Source: DAOTMI01 sp964605545 (GTDB lineage: Bacteria > Patescibacteriota > Microgenomatia > UBA12405). From it: a DNA stretch of 47,782 nucleotides. The stretch covers positions 1-47,782 of the forward strand of contig CAZSCX010000002.1 of assembly GCA_964605545.1 (NCBI GenBank), in the 5' to 3' direction. The position numbers and the translations under genes are program-made. The notes beneath the pieces were generated by a model. It searched no databases. It was not told the origin of the DNA and saw nothing but the letters and a program-made list of their open reading frames with translations. Position 1 is the first letter of the stretch. Each line of letters starts with the position of its first letter. This document shows positions 7,607-15,170 of the stretch, one piece after another.

Positions 7607-9276
7607 TATTTAAGGATAGCATAAATACGACGTTTTCCACTACCTGCCGACTCTTCTTTTTGAATTTTGAAAATTCCCAAGCTATTTGTATTGACAACAT
7701 GAGGACCGGTACATATTTCTTTACTAAAATCCCCAATAGTATAAACACTGACGATTTCAGGATATTTGTGACCAAAAAAAGCAAGAGCACCTGTTTTTTT
7801 GGCATCTTCTAAACTCATTTCTTCCTTTGATATTGGTAAATTTGATTTAATTACTTCATTTACAAGAGTTTCAATGGCACAAATCTGATCGGGATTCAAT
7901 TTTTGATCATAATTAAAGTCGAAACGAAGTCTTTCAGCAGTAATATTTGAACCAGCTTGTGAAACACTATTACCTAAAATTTGCCTCAATGCGGCGTGGA
8001 GAATATGAGTGGTAGTGTGATATTTAATTATGATTTCGGATGAATTTTCAAGACCACTTTTGAATTCCCCCACTTTTAGAGTTTTGGAAACTTCTTGGTG
8101 ATCTTTTAGGGCTTTTTCAAATTCATCATGATTAATTTTTTGACCGAGTTCTTCTTCAATTAATTCGAGTGGAAAACCAAAACTTTCATAAATTTTAAAT
8201 GCTTTAAAACCGTCAATATCTTTTGTTTTTCTGAGTTCTTTAAGACCTAGTTCCAAAGTTAATTTAAATTTATTTTCTTCGGCTTCCAAAATTTTTAGAA
8301 TATTTGGATTATTTAATTCTGGGTAAATACCAGCATAATTATCTTGATTATCGATAACTGATTGGGCAATTTCCAATAAAGAATTAACATTCAATTTTTT
8401 GGCAACACGCAAGGATTTACGAATTAAACGGCGTAAAACGTAACCGCGTTCTTTGTTACTGGGCTCGACTCCGTCGGCAATGATGAAAACAGAAGCCTTT
8501 ATATGATCGGCGATTAACCTCATCGACTTTTTGTCATCAATATATTTTTTGCCGCTTAATTGCTCAATTTTTTTGATAATCGGCAACCAAATATCAGTGA
8601 GATAATTATCGTCTAAGTGATTTAACATAGCGAGAGTGCGCTCGACACCCATACCTGTATCGACATTTTTGTAGCCCAAATCTTTATAATTTCCCTTGCC
8701 ATCGGTGTATTGATCCATAAAAACATCATTCCAAATTTCAACTAAATTTCCCTGTTTATCGGGAATAAACATTTCGGTATCAGGGCCGCAAGGACCATCA
8801 ATTCCTCCCCTCTCCCACCAATTATCAGATTTATCCAAAATTCGAATCCTATCATCACTAATTTCTAGGTTCTTCCAAATTTCTAAACTTTCTTTGTCGT
8901 CTTTGTAAACAGTAACATTAATAATATTTGGATTGTAATTTAAGACTTTGGTAAGAAATTCATACGACCAAAGAATTGTTTCTTTCTTAAAATAATCGTT
9001 TAAAGACCAGTTTCCCAACATTTCGAAAAAAGTATGATGGACGGTATCGCCTACGCTATCTATATCTCCTGTTCTAAGGCATTTTTGAACATTGACTAGT
9101 CTTTTTCCGAGGGGATGCTTCTCCCCCATTAGATAAGGGACAAGGGGGTGCATACCAGCGCTTATGAAAAGCGTTGAGGAGTCGTTGTCGGGAACTAAAG
9201 GAGATGAAGGAATTTCGACATGTTGTTTCTCGACAAAAAATTTAATATATTTTTCTTTTAATTCCCTCGCATTCAT
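7606..9276 (-). CDS. alaS: alanyl-tRNA synthetase, short form without C-Ala
   Basis: Charges tRNA-Ala and, through its editing domain, removes mischarged Ser or Gly. The catalytic core shows HTFFEMLGNWSLNDYFKKE and the motif 3 region DTGMGVERTLAM, then the tRNA-binding helices (GYVLRRLIRKSLR). The editing domain has THILHAALR and CTGPHV, giving the zinc ligands His, His, Cys, His. The protein ends at 556 residues just after the editing domain (SAGSGKRRIYAIL); E. coli AlaRS has 876. The DHHA1/C-Ala region for oligomerisation and tRNA elbow binding is absent. The following gene begins at the stop codon in another frame, so no missing domain is encoded there. Start supported by the -10 box 5 nt upstream. 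Confidence 0.95.
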   Translation of the reverse strand: MNARELKEKYIKFFVEKQHVEIPSSPLVPDNDSSTLFISAGMHPLVPYLMGEKHPLGKRLVNVQKCLRTGDIDSVGDTVHHTFFEMLGNWSLNDYFKKETILWSYEFLTKVLNYNPNIINVTVYKDDKESLEIWKNLEISDDRIRILDKSDNWWERGGIDGPCGPDTEMFIPDKQGNLVEIWNDVFMDQYTDGKGNYKDLGYKNVDTGMGVERTLAMLNHLDDNYLTDIWLPIIKKIEQLSGKKYIDDKKSMRLIADHIKASVFIIADGVEPSNKERGYVLRRLIRKSLRVAKKLNVNSLLEIAQSVIDNQDNYAGIYPELNNPNILKILEAEENKFKLTLELGLKELRKTKDIDGFKAFKIYESFGFPLELIEEELGQKINHDEFEKALKDHQEVSKTLKVGEFKSGLENSSEIIIKYHTTTHILHAALRQILGNSVSQAGSNITAERLRFDFNYDQKLNPDQICAIETLVNEVIKSNLPISKEEMSLEDAKKTGALAFFGHKYPEIVSVYTIGDFSKEICTGPHVVNTNSLGIFKIQKEESAGSGKRRIYAILK

Positions 9277-9281
9277 AAGGA

Positions 9282-9290
9282 ATTATAGCA
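9282..9290 (-). promoter_or_regulatory. extended -10 promoter of alaS, leaderless
   Basis: TGCTATAAT, an extended -10, ends 5 nt before the alaS ATG (9274-9276). There is no convincing -35 and no Shine-Dalgarno. The alaS - membrane protein - sortase operon is probably transcribed from here with no 5-prime leader. Confidence 0.65.
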
Positions 9291-9316
9291 GGAAAATATT
9301 GTATTATATTTTGATT

Positions 9317-10183
9317 TTACTTAGTAAGAATAAAGGTTGTTATCTCTTTTTGTTCATCGACATTCATAGAATTAATTTCACGATTAGGCACACTTCTTTT
9401 GGTAAATTGGTCTATGTCTTTTCTTCTAAAAAATGAAAGAGTTGGTCTATATTGAATTTGGCTAAAATTATTACTAGTTAAGTTAAGTTTTTTTATTTCT
9501 TGATTATGTTCAATATCAATAAATTTTCCACCTGGCTTTAAAATACGATAAACTTCGGCAATCATTTTTTTCTTGGCCTCAAAATTGCCTAAATTTTGAT
9601 TATTTTCAATCATACCTAAAATGAAATTGGCTTGAATGAGGTCAAAGGAATTATCTGAAAAATTTTTTTTCATATCAGTAGCATCAACTTGACTAAAGAA
9701 TTTTTCTTTAAGAAATTCTGGATTAGGATCGATATCGATAATTTTGCATTGAGCATGAGGGTAAATGGATTTAACTCCGGCTAAATATTCCTTCATAGTT
9801 TCTTCGTAAAGACAGCCTATTAATAAAGATTTGTAGGGTAAATTTTTATTGGAAAAGGCTTCCTGTAAAATTGGAATGTAAGTGGGATAGAAAAAACCAT
9901 AAGTATTGGTTTCTGAAATTACGTTATTATACTCCTCTAGCAAAAGGTCTAACTTAAAAAAATTTCTGTCAAAAGGACGATGCCCATCAAGAGTATCGTA
10001 TATATTGAGTGTTGTATCAAAATGTAAATTTTGATTTTTTAGATAAAGTTTATTGTTCCAGTAAGTTACCACTGATTCTATATCGTTGGTTGGTTTTTTG
10101 TAGAGATTGGAAATAGAAGAGATCACTCGTTTTTTACAAGCGATATCACTCTCAGACATAATAAATCCCGTTTCTTTACTCAT
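9317..10183 (-). CDS. class I SAM-dependent methyltransferase, substrate unknown
   Basis: A 288-residue predicted methyltransferase. Residues 1-115 are an uncharacterised N-terminal region. The Rossmann part runs from about 117: motif I is SLLIGCLYEE (119-128) without the usual GxGxG, the acidic end of strand 2 is IIDIDPN (148-154), then VDATD (166-170), SFDLIQANFIL (179-189) and RILKPGGKFIDIEH (213-226), the typical post-motif loop. No membrane segment or fused domain hints at the substrate. It has its own extended -10 promoter and is the only gene in its unit. Methyltransferase fold is secure; role is not known. Confidence 0.8.
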   Translation of the reverse strand: MSKETGFIMSESDIACKKRVISSISNLYKKPTNDIESVVTYWNNKLYLKNQNLHFDTTLNIYDTLDGHRPFDRNFFKLDLLLEEYNNVISETNTYGFFYPTYIPILQEAFSNKNLPYKSLLIGCLYEETMKEYLAGVKSIYPHAQCKIIDIDPNPEFLKEKFFSQVDATDMKKNFSDNSFDLIQANFILGMIENNQNLGNFEAKKKMIAEVYRILKPGGKFIDIEHNQEIKKLNLTSNNFSQIQYRPTLSFFRRKDIDQFTKRSVPNREINSMNVDEQKEITTFILTK

Positions 10184-10189
10184 TTGGGT

Positions 10190-10198
10190 ATTATATCA
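10190..10198 (-). promoter_or_regulatory. extended -10 promoter of the methyltransferase gene, leaderless
   Basis: TGATATAAT ends 6 nt before the ATG (10181-10183). The extended TG motif may compensate for the lack of a good -35. Confidence 0.62.
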
Positions 10199-10219
10199 TA
10201 TTATGGGATATATTTCAAG

Positions 10220-10474
10220 CTATTTTCGAGGTTTGAGGAAGGTTTTGGGGACGGAATGGGGTTCTTTTGGTTCGGAGTGACGAGAGGGTTTTTCGAAATC
10301 TTTGAGTTTGTTGATAAATTTGCCAACCGCTTCAAACAGATTGGAAACGGTAGAAACAATGCCGGTAACTTTTTTGACATCTTTTAAAATACTGATGACA
10401 TAGATGCCAACGATAACAATAATGGTAGTAATAGCGAGAAGGCTAATTATAATGACAATTTGGGTTATATCCAT
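10220..10474 (-). CDS. small single-pass membrane protein
   Basis: An 84-residue protein. Residues about 5-27 are one hydrophobic helix, followed by a Lys/Val-rich amphipathic stretch (30-60) and a Pro/Lys-rich tail. This layout resembles DUF948-type proteins, but I cannot confirm the family. Start at 10474 is supported by a -10 box 6 nt upstream. The next gene upstream (rodZ-like) ends 20 nt away. Confidence 0.6.
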   Translation of the reverse strand: MDITQIVIIISLLAITTIIVIVGIYVISILKDVKKVTGIVSTVSNLFEAVGKFINKLKDFEKPSRHSEPKEPHSVPKTFLKPRK

Positions 10475-10480
10475 ATGTTT

Positions 10481-10486
10481 AGTATA
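10481..10486 (-). promoter_or_regulatory. -10 box of the small membrane protein gene, leaderless
   Basis: TATACT ends 6 nt before the ATG (10472-10474). It lies within the 20-nt gap after the rodZ-like gene. Confidence 0.5.
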
Positions 10487-10494
10487 ACCCCAGT

Positions 10495-11094
10495 TTACTT
10501 AAAAACAAAGTCTTGTTTGGAAGTTTTGTTGCTGGGTGAAAAAGCTTCAACCACTATTTTGTTATCCTTGGGAGGATAAGGGATGATTTTTGAGAAATGC
10601 CCATCATTTTTGACAACAACCAGATCACCATTAATGCGAACAGTAGAATCATAATTGGTGTTACCACTGATTTCAATTTCTTGACTTGTAACCGGTAGTT
10701 CAGGCCAATTAACTTTTAGCGGTGGAGGGGAATTAAATTGATAATATTCAAAAACCAAATAGGCAATAAAAAGGAAAATGCCGGTATAGATTGCAAAACC
10801 AAAAGTGAACTGAGGAGTAAAACTAAATTTTGGACGGCGAATATTGATGGGTTTGTTTTTAACATCAAAGTCACGATGAAATAAAGAGAGGATATAATCA
10901 CCGTTCAATCCTAAAAAAACAGCATAATCTTTGACCATCAAAGAACAATATGGTTCTGAAGGAAAATTCTTTTTGTCTTCGTTTTCAAAAGCTTCTAAAT
11001 ATTTTTGAGGAATTTTTATTTTTTGAGAAATTTCGGCAACAGTAAAATCCTTATCAAGACGAGCAGTCTGTAAAATATTTGAGGCGCGATACAT
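10495..11094 (-). CDS. RodZ-like helix-turn-helix membrane protein
   Basis: A 199-residue protein with the RodZ layout: a cytoplasmic HTH_25-type domain (about 4-75; FTVAEISQKIKIPQKYLEAFE), a basic segment (IRRPKF), one transmembrane helix (about 96-115), then an extracytoplasmic beta domain (about 127-199; QEIEISGNTNYDSTVRINGD) like a small Ig/glucodextranase-type fold. RodZ links MreB to the wall machinery in rods, but no mreB is in this window, so that role is inference. It follows ftsK by 2 nt and is last in the proS - ftsK - rodZ-like unit. Confidence 0.78.
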   Translation of the reverse strand: MYRASNILQTARLDKDFTVAEISQKIKIPQKYLEAFENEDKKNFPSEPYCSLMVKDYAVFLGLNGDYILSLFHRDFDVKNKPINIRRPKFSFTPQFTFGFAIYTGIFLFIAYLVFEYYQFNSPPPLKVNWPELPVTSQEIEISGNTNYDSTVRINGDLVVVKNDGHFSKIIPYPPKDNKIVVEAFSPSNKTSKQDFVFK

Positions 11095-11096
11095 AA

Positions 11097-13211
11097 TTAG
11101 AATTCAGGCGAATTAGCAGGTTTGTTATGAGGAATGAGAATATCGCGGGGTTTCGCACCCTTGGAAGGACCGATAATACCGGCTTTTTCTAGTTGATCGA
11201 TAACCCTGGCAGCTCTGGCATAACCAAGTCTAAGACGACGTTGTAAAAAGGAGGAAGAGGCTTGACCGCTTTCGGCAATAGCAGCAACAGCATCATCAAA
11301 AAGTTTATCACGATCTTCCCCACCGATAGAAACAATATTTTTACTGGTAGTGTTTTTGCTGGTAATAGGTTGAGAAGTAATTTCTAAATTATATTCTGGT
11401 TTACGTTGAGCTTTAATGAAATTTAATAGAGTATCTCTTTCTTTGTCGGAAACAAAACAACCTTGGACACGAATTGGTTTGGCCAATTCTGGGGGAATAT
11501 AAAGCATGTCTCCCCTGCCTAACAACTTTTCGGCTCCAGGTAAATCTAAAATAACCCGAGAATCCATCATTGAAGTGACGGCAAAAGCCATACGTGCAGG
11601 AATATTGGCTTTGATGAGACCAGTGATAACGTTGACCGAAGGACGTTGGGTAGCCAAAATTAAATGGATACCAACAGCTCTAGCTTTTTGAGCGATACGA
11701 CAAATAGCTTCTTCGACCTCGGTTGGTGCGGTCATCATTATGTCGGCAAGTTCATCGATAATAATTAGGATGTAGGGCATTTGGACAAAACCGGATTTGT
11801 CGTTGAAAGCTTCAATATTGCGAACACCGGCTTCGGTTAAATCTTTATAGCGACGCTCCATTTCTACAACAGCCCATTTTAGAGCAGAAACTACTTCATT
11901 CGGATCAGTAATAACCGGTTGTAATAAATGAGGAATGTTGTCATAACAACTTAGTTCGACTCTTTTGGGATCAACTAAAATTAATTTAACTTCTTCCGGC
12001 GAGGCTCGATAAAGCAAGGTAGTAATCCAAGAATTAATACAAACAGATTTACCGGAACCGGTCTGACCAGCAATCAAGACATGGGGCATTTTGGCAATAT
12101 CGGCAATTTTTGATTTACCGGCAACATCAAGTCCAAGAGGGACGGCGATTTTTGATTTGGCCTGTTTCATTGAATCTGATTCCAAAATGGAACGAATGGG
12201 AACGACTTGAAGACTATGATTGGGTACCTCAATACCTACGTAAGAACGACCGGGAATTGGAGCTTCGACACGAATCTGACCACCAGGAGCAGCCAAGGCC
12301 ATAGCCAAATCGTTACTTAATGAAAGAATTTTGGCCAATTTAGTACCCAAGGCAACCTCTAGAGCATATTGGGTAACAGAAGGACTGTCGTTAATTTCAA
12401 CAACTTTGGCTGTAATACCAAATGAATCAAGGGTGTCTTCGATGGTTTTGGCATTTTTGGAAACATTACCTCGATCGGCCGGAGCACCCTGATTATTATC
12501 AAAAATAGAAATAGGAGGATATTGCCAGATCTGATTGTTGTTGTTTAAACCGAGAGGTTTATTGACATCAGGTTTAAAAACTGGAGGGATATTTAAAATA
12601 TTGTCGTCGACAGTTTCTTTTTCGATCTCCAAAGACTGTTGTTTGGGAAGATTTTTAGCAGCTAGTTTTGGAATAATTTTACCCCTATTTCTGGGAATTT
12701 TTAGACCGTCACCAAGAGTATATTTTTTGATTGTTTTGAAAATGCGACTAATAAATTTAATCAACTGGACGACATTGGTGTCAAAAAGAATGACAAAACC
12801 GGCAATTAAACAAGAAGAATAAACAATAATACTAATGGCGTTGCCAAGTGGGTTTAGCAATAAATCCCATAGGTATTTACCGGCAAGACCAGCTTTAAAA
12901 AGAGAGATAAGGGAAATAAAAGAAATAACAAAACCAATAAAAATATTTGGTTCCTTAAGTGGAAATTTGGCTTTAACAAAAAGAAAAGCAATTAAAAGTA
13001 AAAGGAAAGGAACTAAAATAGAGAAAAAGCCAAAATAATTTTGAAGGGTAAGACTAATTTGAAGAGGCACCGGCCCAAGCTCTAAAAAGGAAAAAATTGA
13101 AACAACGGCAAGAAGTAAAAAAATAAGAAAAAGAATGGTATGAAAAGTCTCTGTTTTGAGACGAAAAAAAGCGAGAAATCTTCGTTTTCTTTTTCTACCT
13201 CGTTTTGCCAT
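11097..13211 (-). CDS. ftsK: DNA translocase FtsK/SpoIIIE
   Basis: Membrane-anchored DNA pump that clears chromosome ends at the division septum. Of 704 residues, 1-22 are basic; four hydrophobic helices lie at about 24-44, 58-79, 88-107 and 121-143. A linker with no long Pro/Gln tract leads to the motor: alpha domain (about 255-345), Walker A GQTGSGKS (382-389), ILVDPKR (411-417) and Walker B IIIDELAD (483-490). The C-terminal gamma winged helix (about 638-695) includes SSSFLQRRLRLGYARAARV, the part that reads KOPS-type sites and activates XerCD. Size is close to B. subtilis SpoIIIE. It overlaps proS by 17 nt. Confidence 0.96.
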   Translation of the reverse strand: MAKRGRKRKRRFLAFFRLKTETFHTILFLIFLLLAVVSIFSFLELGPVPLQISLTLQNYFGFFSILVPFLLLLIAFLFVKAKFPLKEPNIFIGFVISFISLISLFKAGLAGKYLWDLLLNPLGNAISIIVYSSCLIAGFVILFDTNVVQLIKFISRIFKTIKKYTLGDGLKIPRNRGKIIPKLAAKNLPKQQSLEIEKETVDDNILNIPPVFKPDVNKPLGLNNNNQIWQYPPISIFDNNQGAPADRGNVSKNAKTIEDTLDSFGITAKVVEINDSPSVTQYALEVALGTKLAKILSLSNDLAMALAAPGGQIRVEAPIPGRSYVGIEVPNHSLQVVPIRSILESDSMKQAKSKIAVPLGLDVAGKSKIADIAKMPHVLIAGQTGSGKSVCINSWITTLLYRASPEEVKLILVDPKRVELSCYDNIPHLLQPVITDPNEVVSALKWAVVEMERRYKDLTEAGVRNIEAFNDKSGFVQMPYILIIIDELADIMMTAPTEVEEAICRIAQKARAVGIHLILATQRPSVNVITGLIKANIPARMAFAVTSMMDSRVILDLPGAEKLLGRGDMLYIPPELAKPIRVQGCFVSDKERDTLLNFIKAQRKPEYNLEITSQPITSKNTTSKNIVSIGGEDRDKLFDDAVAAIAESGQASSSFLQRRLRLGYARAARVIDQLEKAGIIGPSKGAKPRDILIPHNKPANSPEF

Positions 13212-14409
13212 ATTTCAGTATAACATCATCAAAAGACATTATGCTGATATTAGTGCTGTTTCGTTCTTTCACTTCAATACCGCCGCTTTGTAAACTTTTT
13301 TCGGAAACAACAAGTCTGACAGGAATACCAATTAGATCGGCGGTAGCAAATTTAACACCAGCAGAAATATCTTCACGATCATCAAAAAGAACATCATTTT
13401 CGTTTAACAAATGATAGATTTCTTCAGCTTTAGGATCTAAACCAATTAAATGAAATTTAAAAGGAGCAACAGAATTAGGCCAAATAATACCTTTGTCATC
13501 ATTGAAAACTTCAACAAGAGTACCCATAATTCGACTTGGACCAATACCATAACAACCCATGACTATTTCGTCCAAATCACCATCGGGTGAGGCAACTTTG
13601 AAACCAAAGGCGTTGGTAAATTTTGTGCCAAGTTTAAAAATATTGCCGGTTTCGATAGCTTTCTTTTCGACCAATTCTTTGTTACCACATTCTGGACAAA
13701 CAGACAATTCTTCGATTAATTCTTGATTAATAGCAACATTACATTTTTGGCAAACATGAATTGTATCTTCTCCGGTATTACAAATAGTTTGAAATTCATG
13801 TGAATATTTACTAAAAGAACCTCCTGAAGCATAGGTTAAAAGAGTCTCTTTGCCTATACCAAGGCGGTCGAATATTTTTTTGTAGGCGGTAATTATTTCA
13901 TTGTAATATTTGTCTAAATCTTCGTTGTGAAGATGAAAAGAATATAAATCTTTCATGTTAAATTCCCTGCCTCGCAATAATCCAGATTTAGCTCTTGGCT
14001 CATTTCTAAATTTTTCTTGAATTTGATAGACGGCGGTAGGAAGATCTTTATAAGAAAAAACATATTTTTGAACAAGCGGAGTGATGATTTCTTCGTGTGT
14101 AGGATTGAGAACCATATTGTTTAAAACAAAAAGAATTTCGGCCATTGATTTATCACGACCGGTTTTTTGCCAAGATTCCAAAGGTGACAAAACCGGCATC
14201 AAAATTTCCTGGCCACCGGCGGCGTCAATTTCTTCACGAATAATTTGTTGAATTTTTTGGAGTACTTTTAGACCTAGGGGTAAAAAGCTGTAAATACCGG
14301 ACATTTCTTTGTTGATAAATCCGGCTTGGGTTAAAAGTTTGGCATTGATGCTATCGACATCCGAAGGAATATTTTTACTGGTTTTGCCGAAAAGTTTTGA
14401 GTAACGCAT
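13195..14409 (-). CDS. proS: prolyl-tRNA synthetase, short form lacking the INS editing domain
   Basis: Class II synthetase for tRNA-Pro. It shows motif 2 (FRNEPRAKSGLLRGREFNMKD, 134-154), the SHEFQ segment (203-207), motif 3 (MGCYGIGPSRIMG) and the anticodon-binding domain at the end. Bacterial ProRS usually has an INS editing domain of about 180 residues between motifs 2 and 3 and a total near 570. Here the protein has 404 residues, and the INS position holds a compact segment with CQKC (220-223) and CPEC (238-241), a likely zinc ribbon. Correction of Ala-tRNA-Pro would then need a separate protein. It starts 1 nt after a 39-codon ORF and overlaps ftsK by 17 nt. Confidence 0.94.
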   Translation of the reverse strand: MRYSKLFGKTSKNIPSDVDSINAKLLTQAGFINKEMSGIYSFLPLGLKVLQKIQQIIREEIDAAGGQEILMPVLSPLESWQKTGRDKSMAEILFVLNNMVLNPTHEEIITPLVQKYVFSYKDLPTAVYQIQEKFRNEPRAKSGLLRGREFNMKDLYSFHLHNEDLDKYYNEIITAYKKIFDRLGIGKETLLTYASGGSFSKYSHEFQTICNTGEDTIHVCQKCNVAINQELIEELSVCPECGNKELVEKKAIETGNIFKLGTKFTNAFGFKVASPDGDLDEIVMGCYGIGPSRIMGTLVEVFNDDKGIIWPNSVAPFKFHLIGLDPKAEEIYHLLNENDVLFDDREDISAGVKFATADLIGIPVRLVVSEKSLQSGGIEVKERNSTNISIMSFDDVILKYGKTR

Positions 14410-14410
14410 A

Positions 14411-14530
14411 TTAAATTATTTTTCTAATTTTAAAGGTATTGCCGATTTTGCCTTTGCCAAAATTTTTCATTTGGTTTTGGGTATTTTGACGAAACTGTTG
14501 CATTAAATTTTTGATGTTATTGTCGGTCAT
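14411..14530 (-). CDS. 39-residue basic miniprotein (putative)
   Basis: ATG at 14528-14530 opens a 39-codon frame (MTDNNIKNLMQQFRQNTQNQ...) ending in TAA 1 nt before proS. It is rich in Asn, Gln and Lys, with no Cys, hydrophobic segment or family I recognise. Support: a TATAAT 7 nt upstream at the spacing of other starts in this window, an ATG in the right place, and tight coupling to proS. Against it: the short length. It could instead be a leader that couples transcription to proS translation. Confidence 0.45.
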   Translation of the reverse strand: MTDNNIKNLMQQFRQNTQNQMKNFGKGKIGNTFKIRKII

Positions 14531-14534
14531 ATAG

Positions 14535-14831
14535 CTAATTATACACTTTTTTGCTACCAGAATGACTACCGATATTGAGTAATAAAATAATTAATTTGTC
14601 ATCAGGGCCAAAATTCCAAATAATCCTGATATCGCCGGTTACCCGTGAACTCCAATTGGTTTTGTAAATTCTGGCGTTGACTTTGTGACTTAATAGTTTT
14701 GAATCAAAAGGATTATTTTGTAATATTTTTAGAGTTTGTATAATTTTGTCACCTAATTTACGGTCTTTTTTGATTAATTTCTTAACAGATAAAGAAAAAT
14801 ATTTGGTATAAATGAGTTGGTATCGGTTCAT
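14535..14831 (-). CDS. RelE/YafQ-family mRNA interferase toxin
   Basis: A 98-residue RelE-superfamily toxin, expected to cut mRNA on the ribosome. The sequence shows the RelE core: basic N-terminal helices (VKKLIKKDRKLGDKIIQTL), SSRVTGDIRIIW with the conserved Arg, and the C-terminal IGSHSGS, matching the YafQ-type GSHS end with the catalytic-type His. Length is normal. The ATG overlaps the antitoxin stop by 4 nt (ATGA), so it is translationally coupled to the antitoxin. Confidence 0.88.
   Translation of the reverse strand: MNRYQLIYTKYFSLSVKKLIKKDRKLGDKIIQTLKILQNNPFDSKLLSHKVNARIYKTNWSSRVTGDIRIIWNFGPDDKLIILLLNIGSHSGSKKVYN
14538..14543 (-). promoter_or_regulatory. -10 box for the miniprotein-proS-ftsK-rodZ unit
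   Basis: TATAAT ends 7 nt before the miniprotein ATG (14528-14530). It is formed by the last two sense codons of the relE-type toxin gene (TAT AAT, then stop TAG). Confidence 0.5.
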
Positions 14832-15127
14832 TTTTGACCAAACAATTTCTTAATTGATGCTGGAGAATCAAGATCTAGGGCAAAATAATTACCTTTGGCT
14901 AAATCTTGATAAGATTTGCCCAGTTCGACAATTTCTTTTTTTGACATCACAGGTATTTTTTCTAAATCTAAATCAAGAGGAATGCTTTTTTTGAGTCTAA
15001 CTTGGGTTAAAAACATTTTGATTGCTTGCGATAAAGTAATTCCTAAGTTATCTAAAATTTTAGTAACATCGTTTTTTAAGTCAGCTTCGACTCTGACATT
15101 GATTATTTCGCTTGAAATATTGGTCAT
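14828..15127 (-). CDS. RelB/DinJ-family ribbon-helix-helix antitoxin
   Basis: A 99-residue antitoxin. Residues about 7-50 form the ribbon-helix-helix DNA-binding part (INVRVEADLKNDVTKILDNLGITLSQAIKMFLTQ is read as strand, helix, helix), typical of RelB/DinJ. The remaining C-terminal half would wrap the toxin. It is expected to repress its own promoter alone or with the toxin; a palindrome lies between the -35 and -10 boxes. First gene of the pair; start supported by the promoter position. Confidence 0.88.
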   Translation of the reverse strand: MTNISSEIINVRVEADLKNDVTKILDNLGITLSQAIKMFLTQVRLKKSIPLDLDLEKIPVMSKKEIVELGKSYQDLAKGNYFALDLDSPASIKKLFGQK

Positions 15128-15132
15128 AATTT

Positions 15133-15161
15133 ATTGTAGTACATTGTATATACATTGTCAA
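15133..15161 (-). promoter_or_regulatory. toxin-antitoxin promoter with operator palindrome, leaderless
   Basis: On the minus strand: consensus TTGACA (15156-15161), a 17-nt spacer and TACAAT (15133-15138), only 5 nt before the antitoxin ATG (15125-15127). The spacer contains the perfect palindrome TGTATATACA (15145-15154), flanked by two direct ACATTGT copies (15141-15147, 15152-15158). A repressor bound there would block RNA polymerase, which fits RelB-type autoregulation. Confidence 0.8.
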
Positions 15162-15170
15162 TACACCAAA

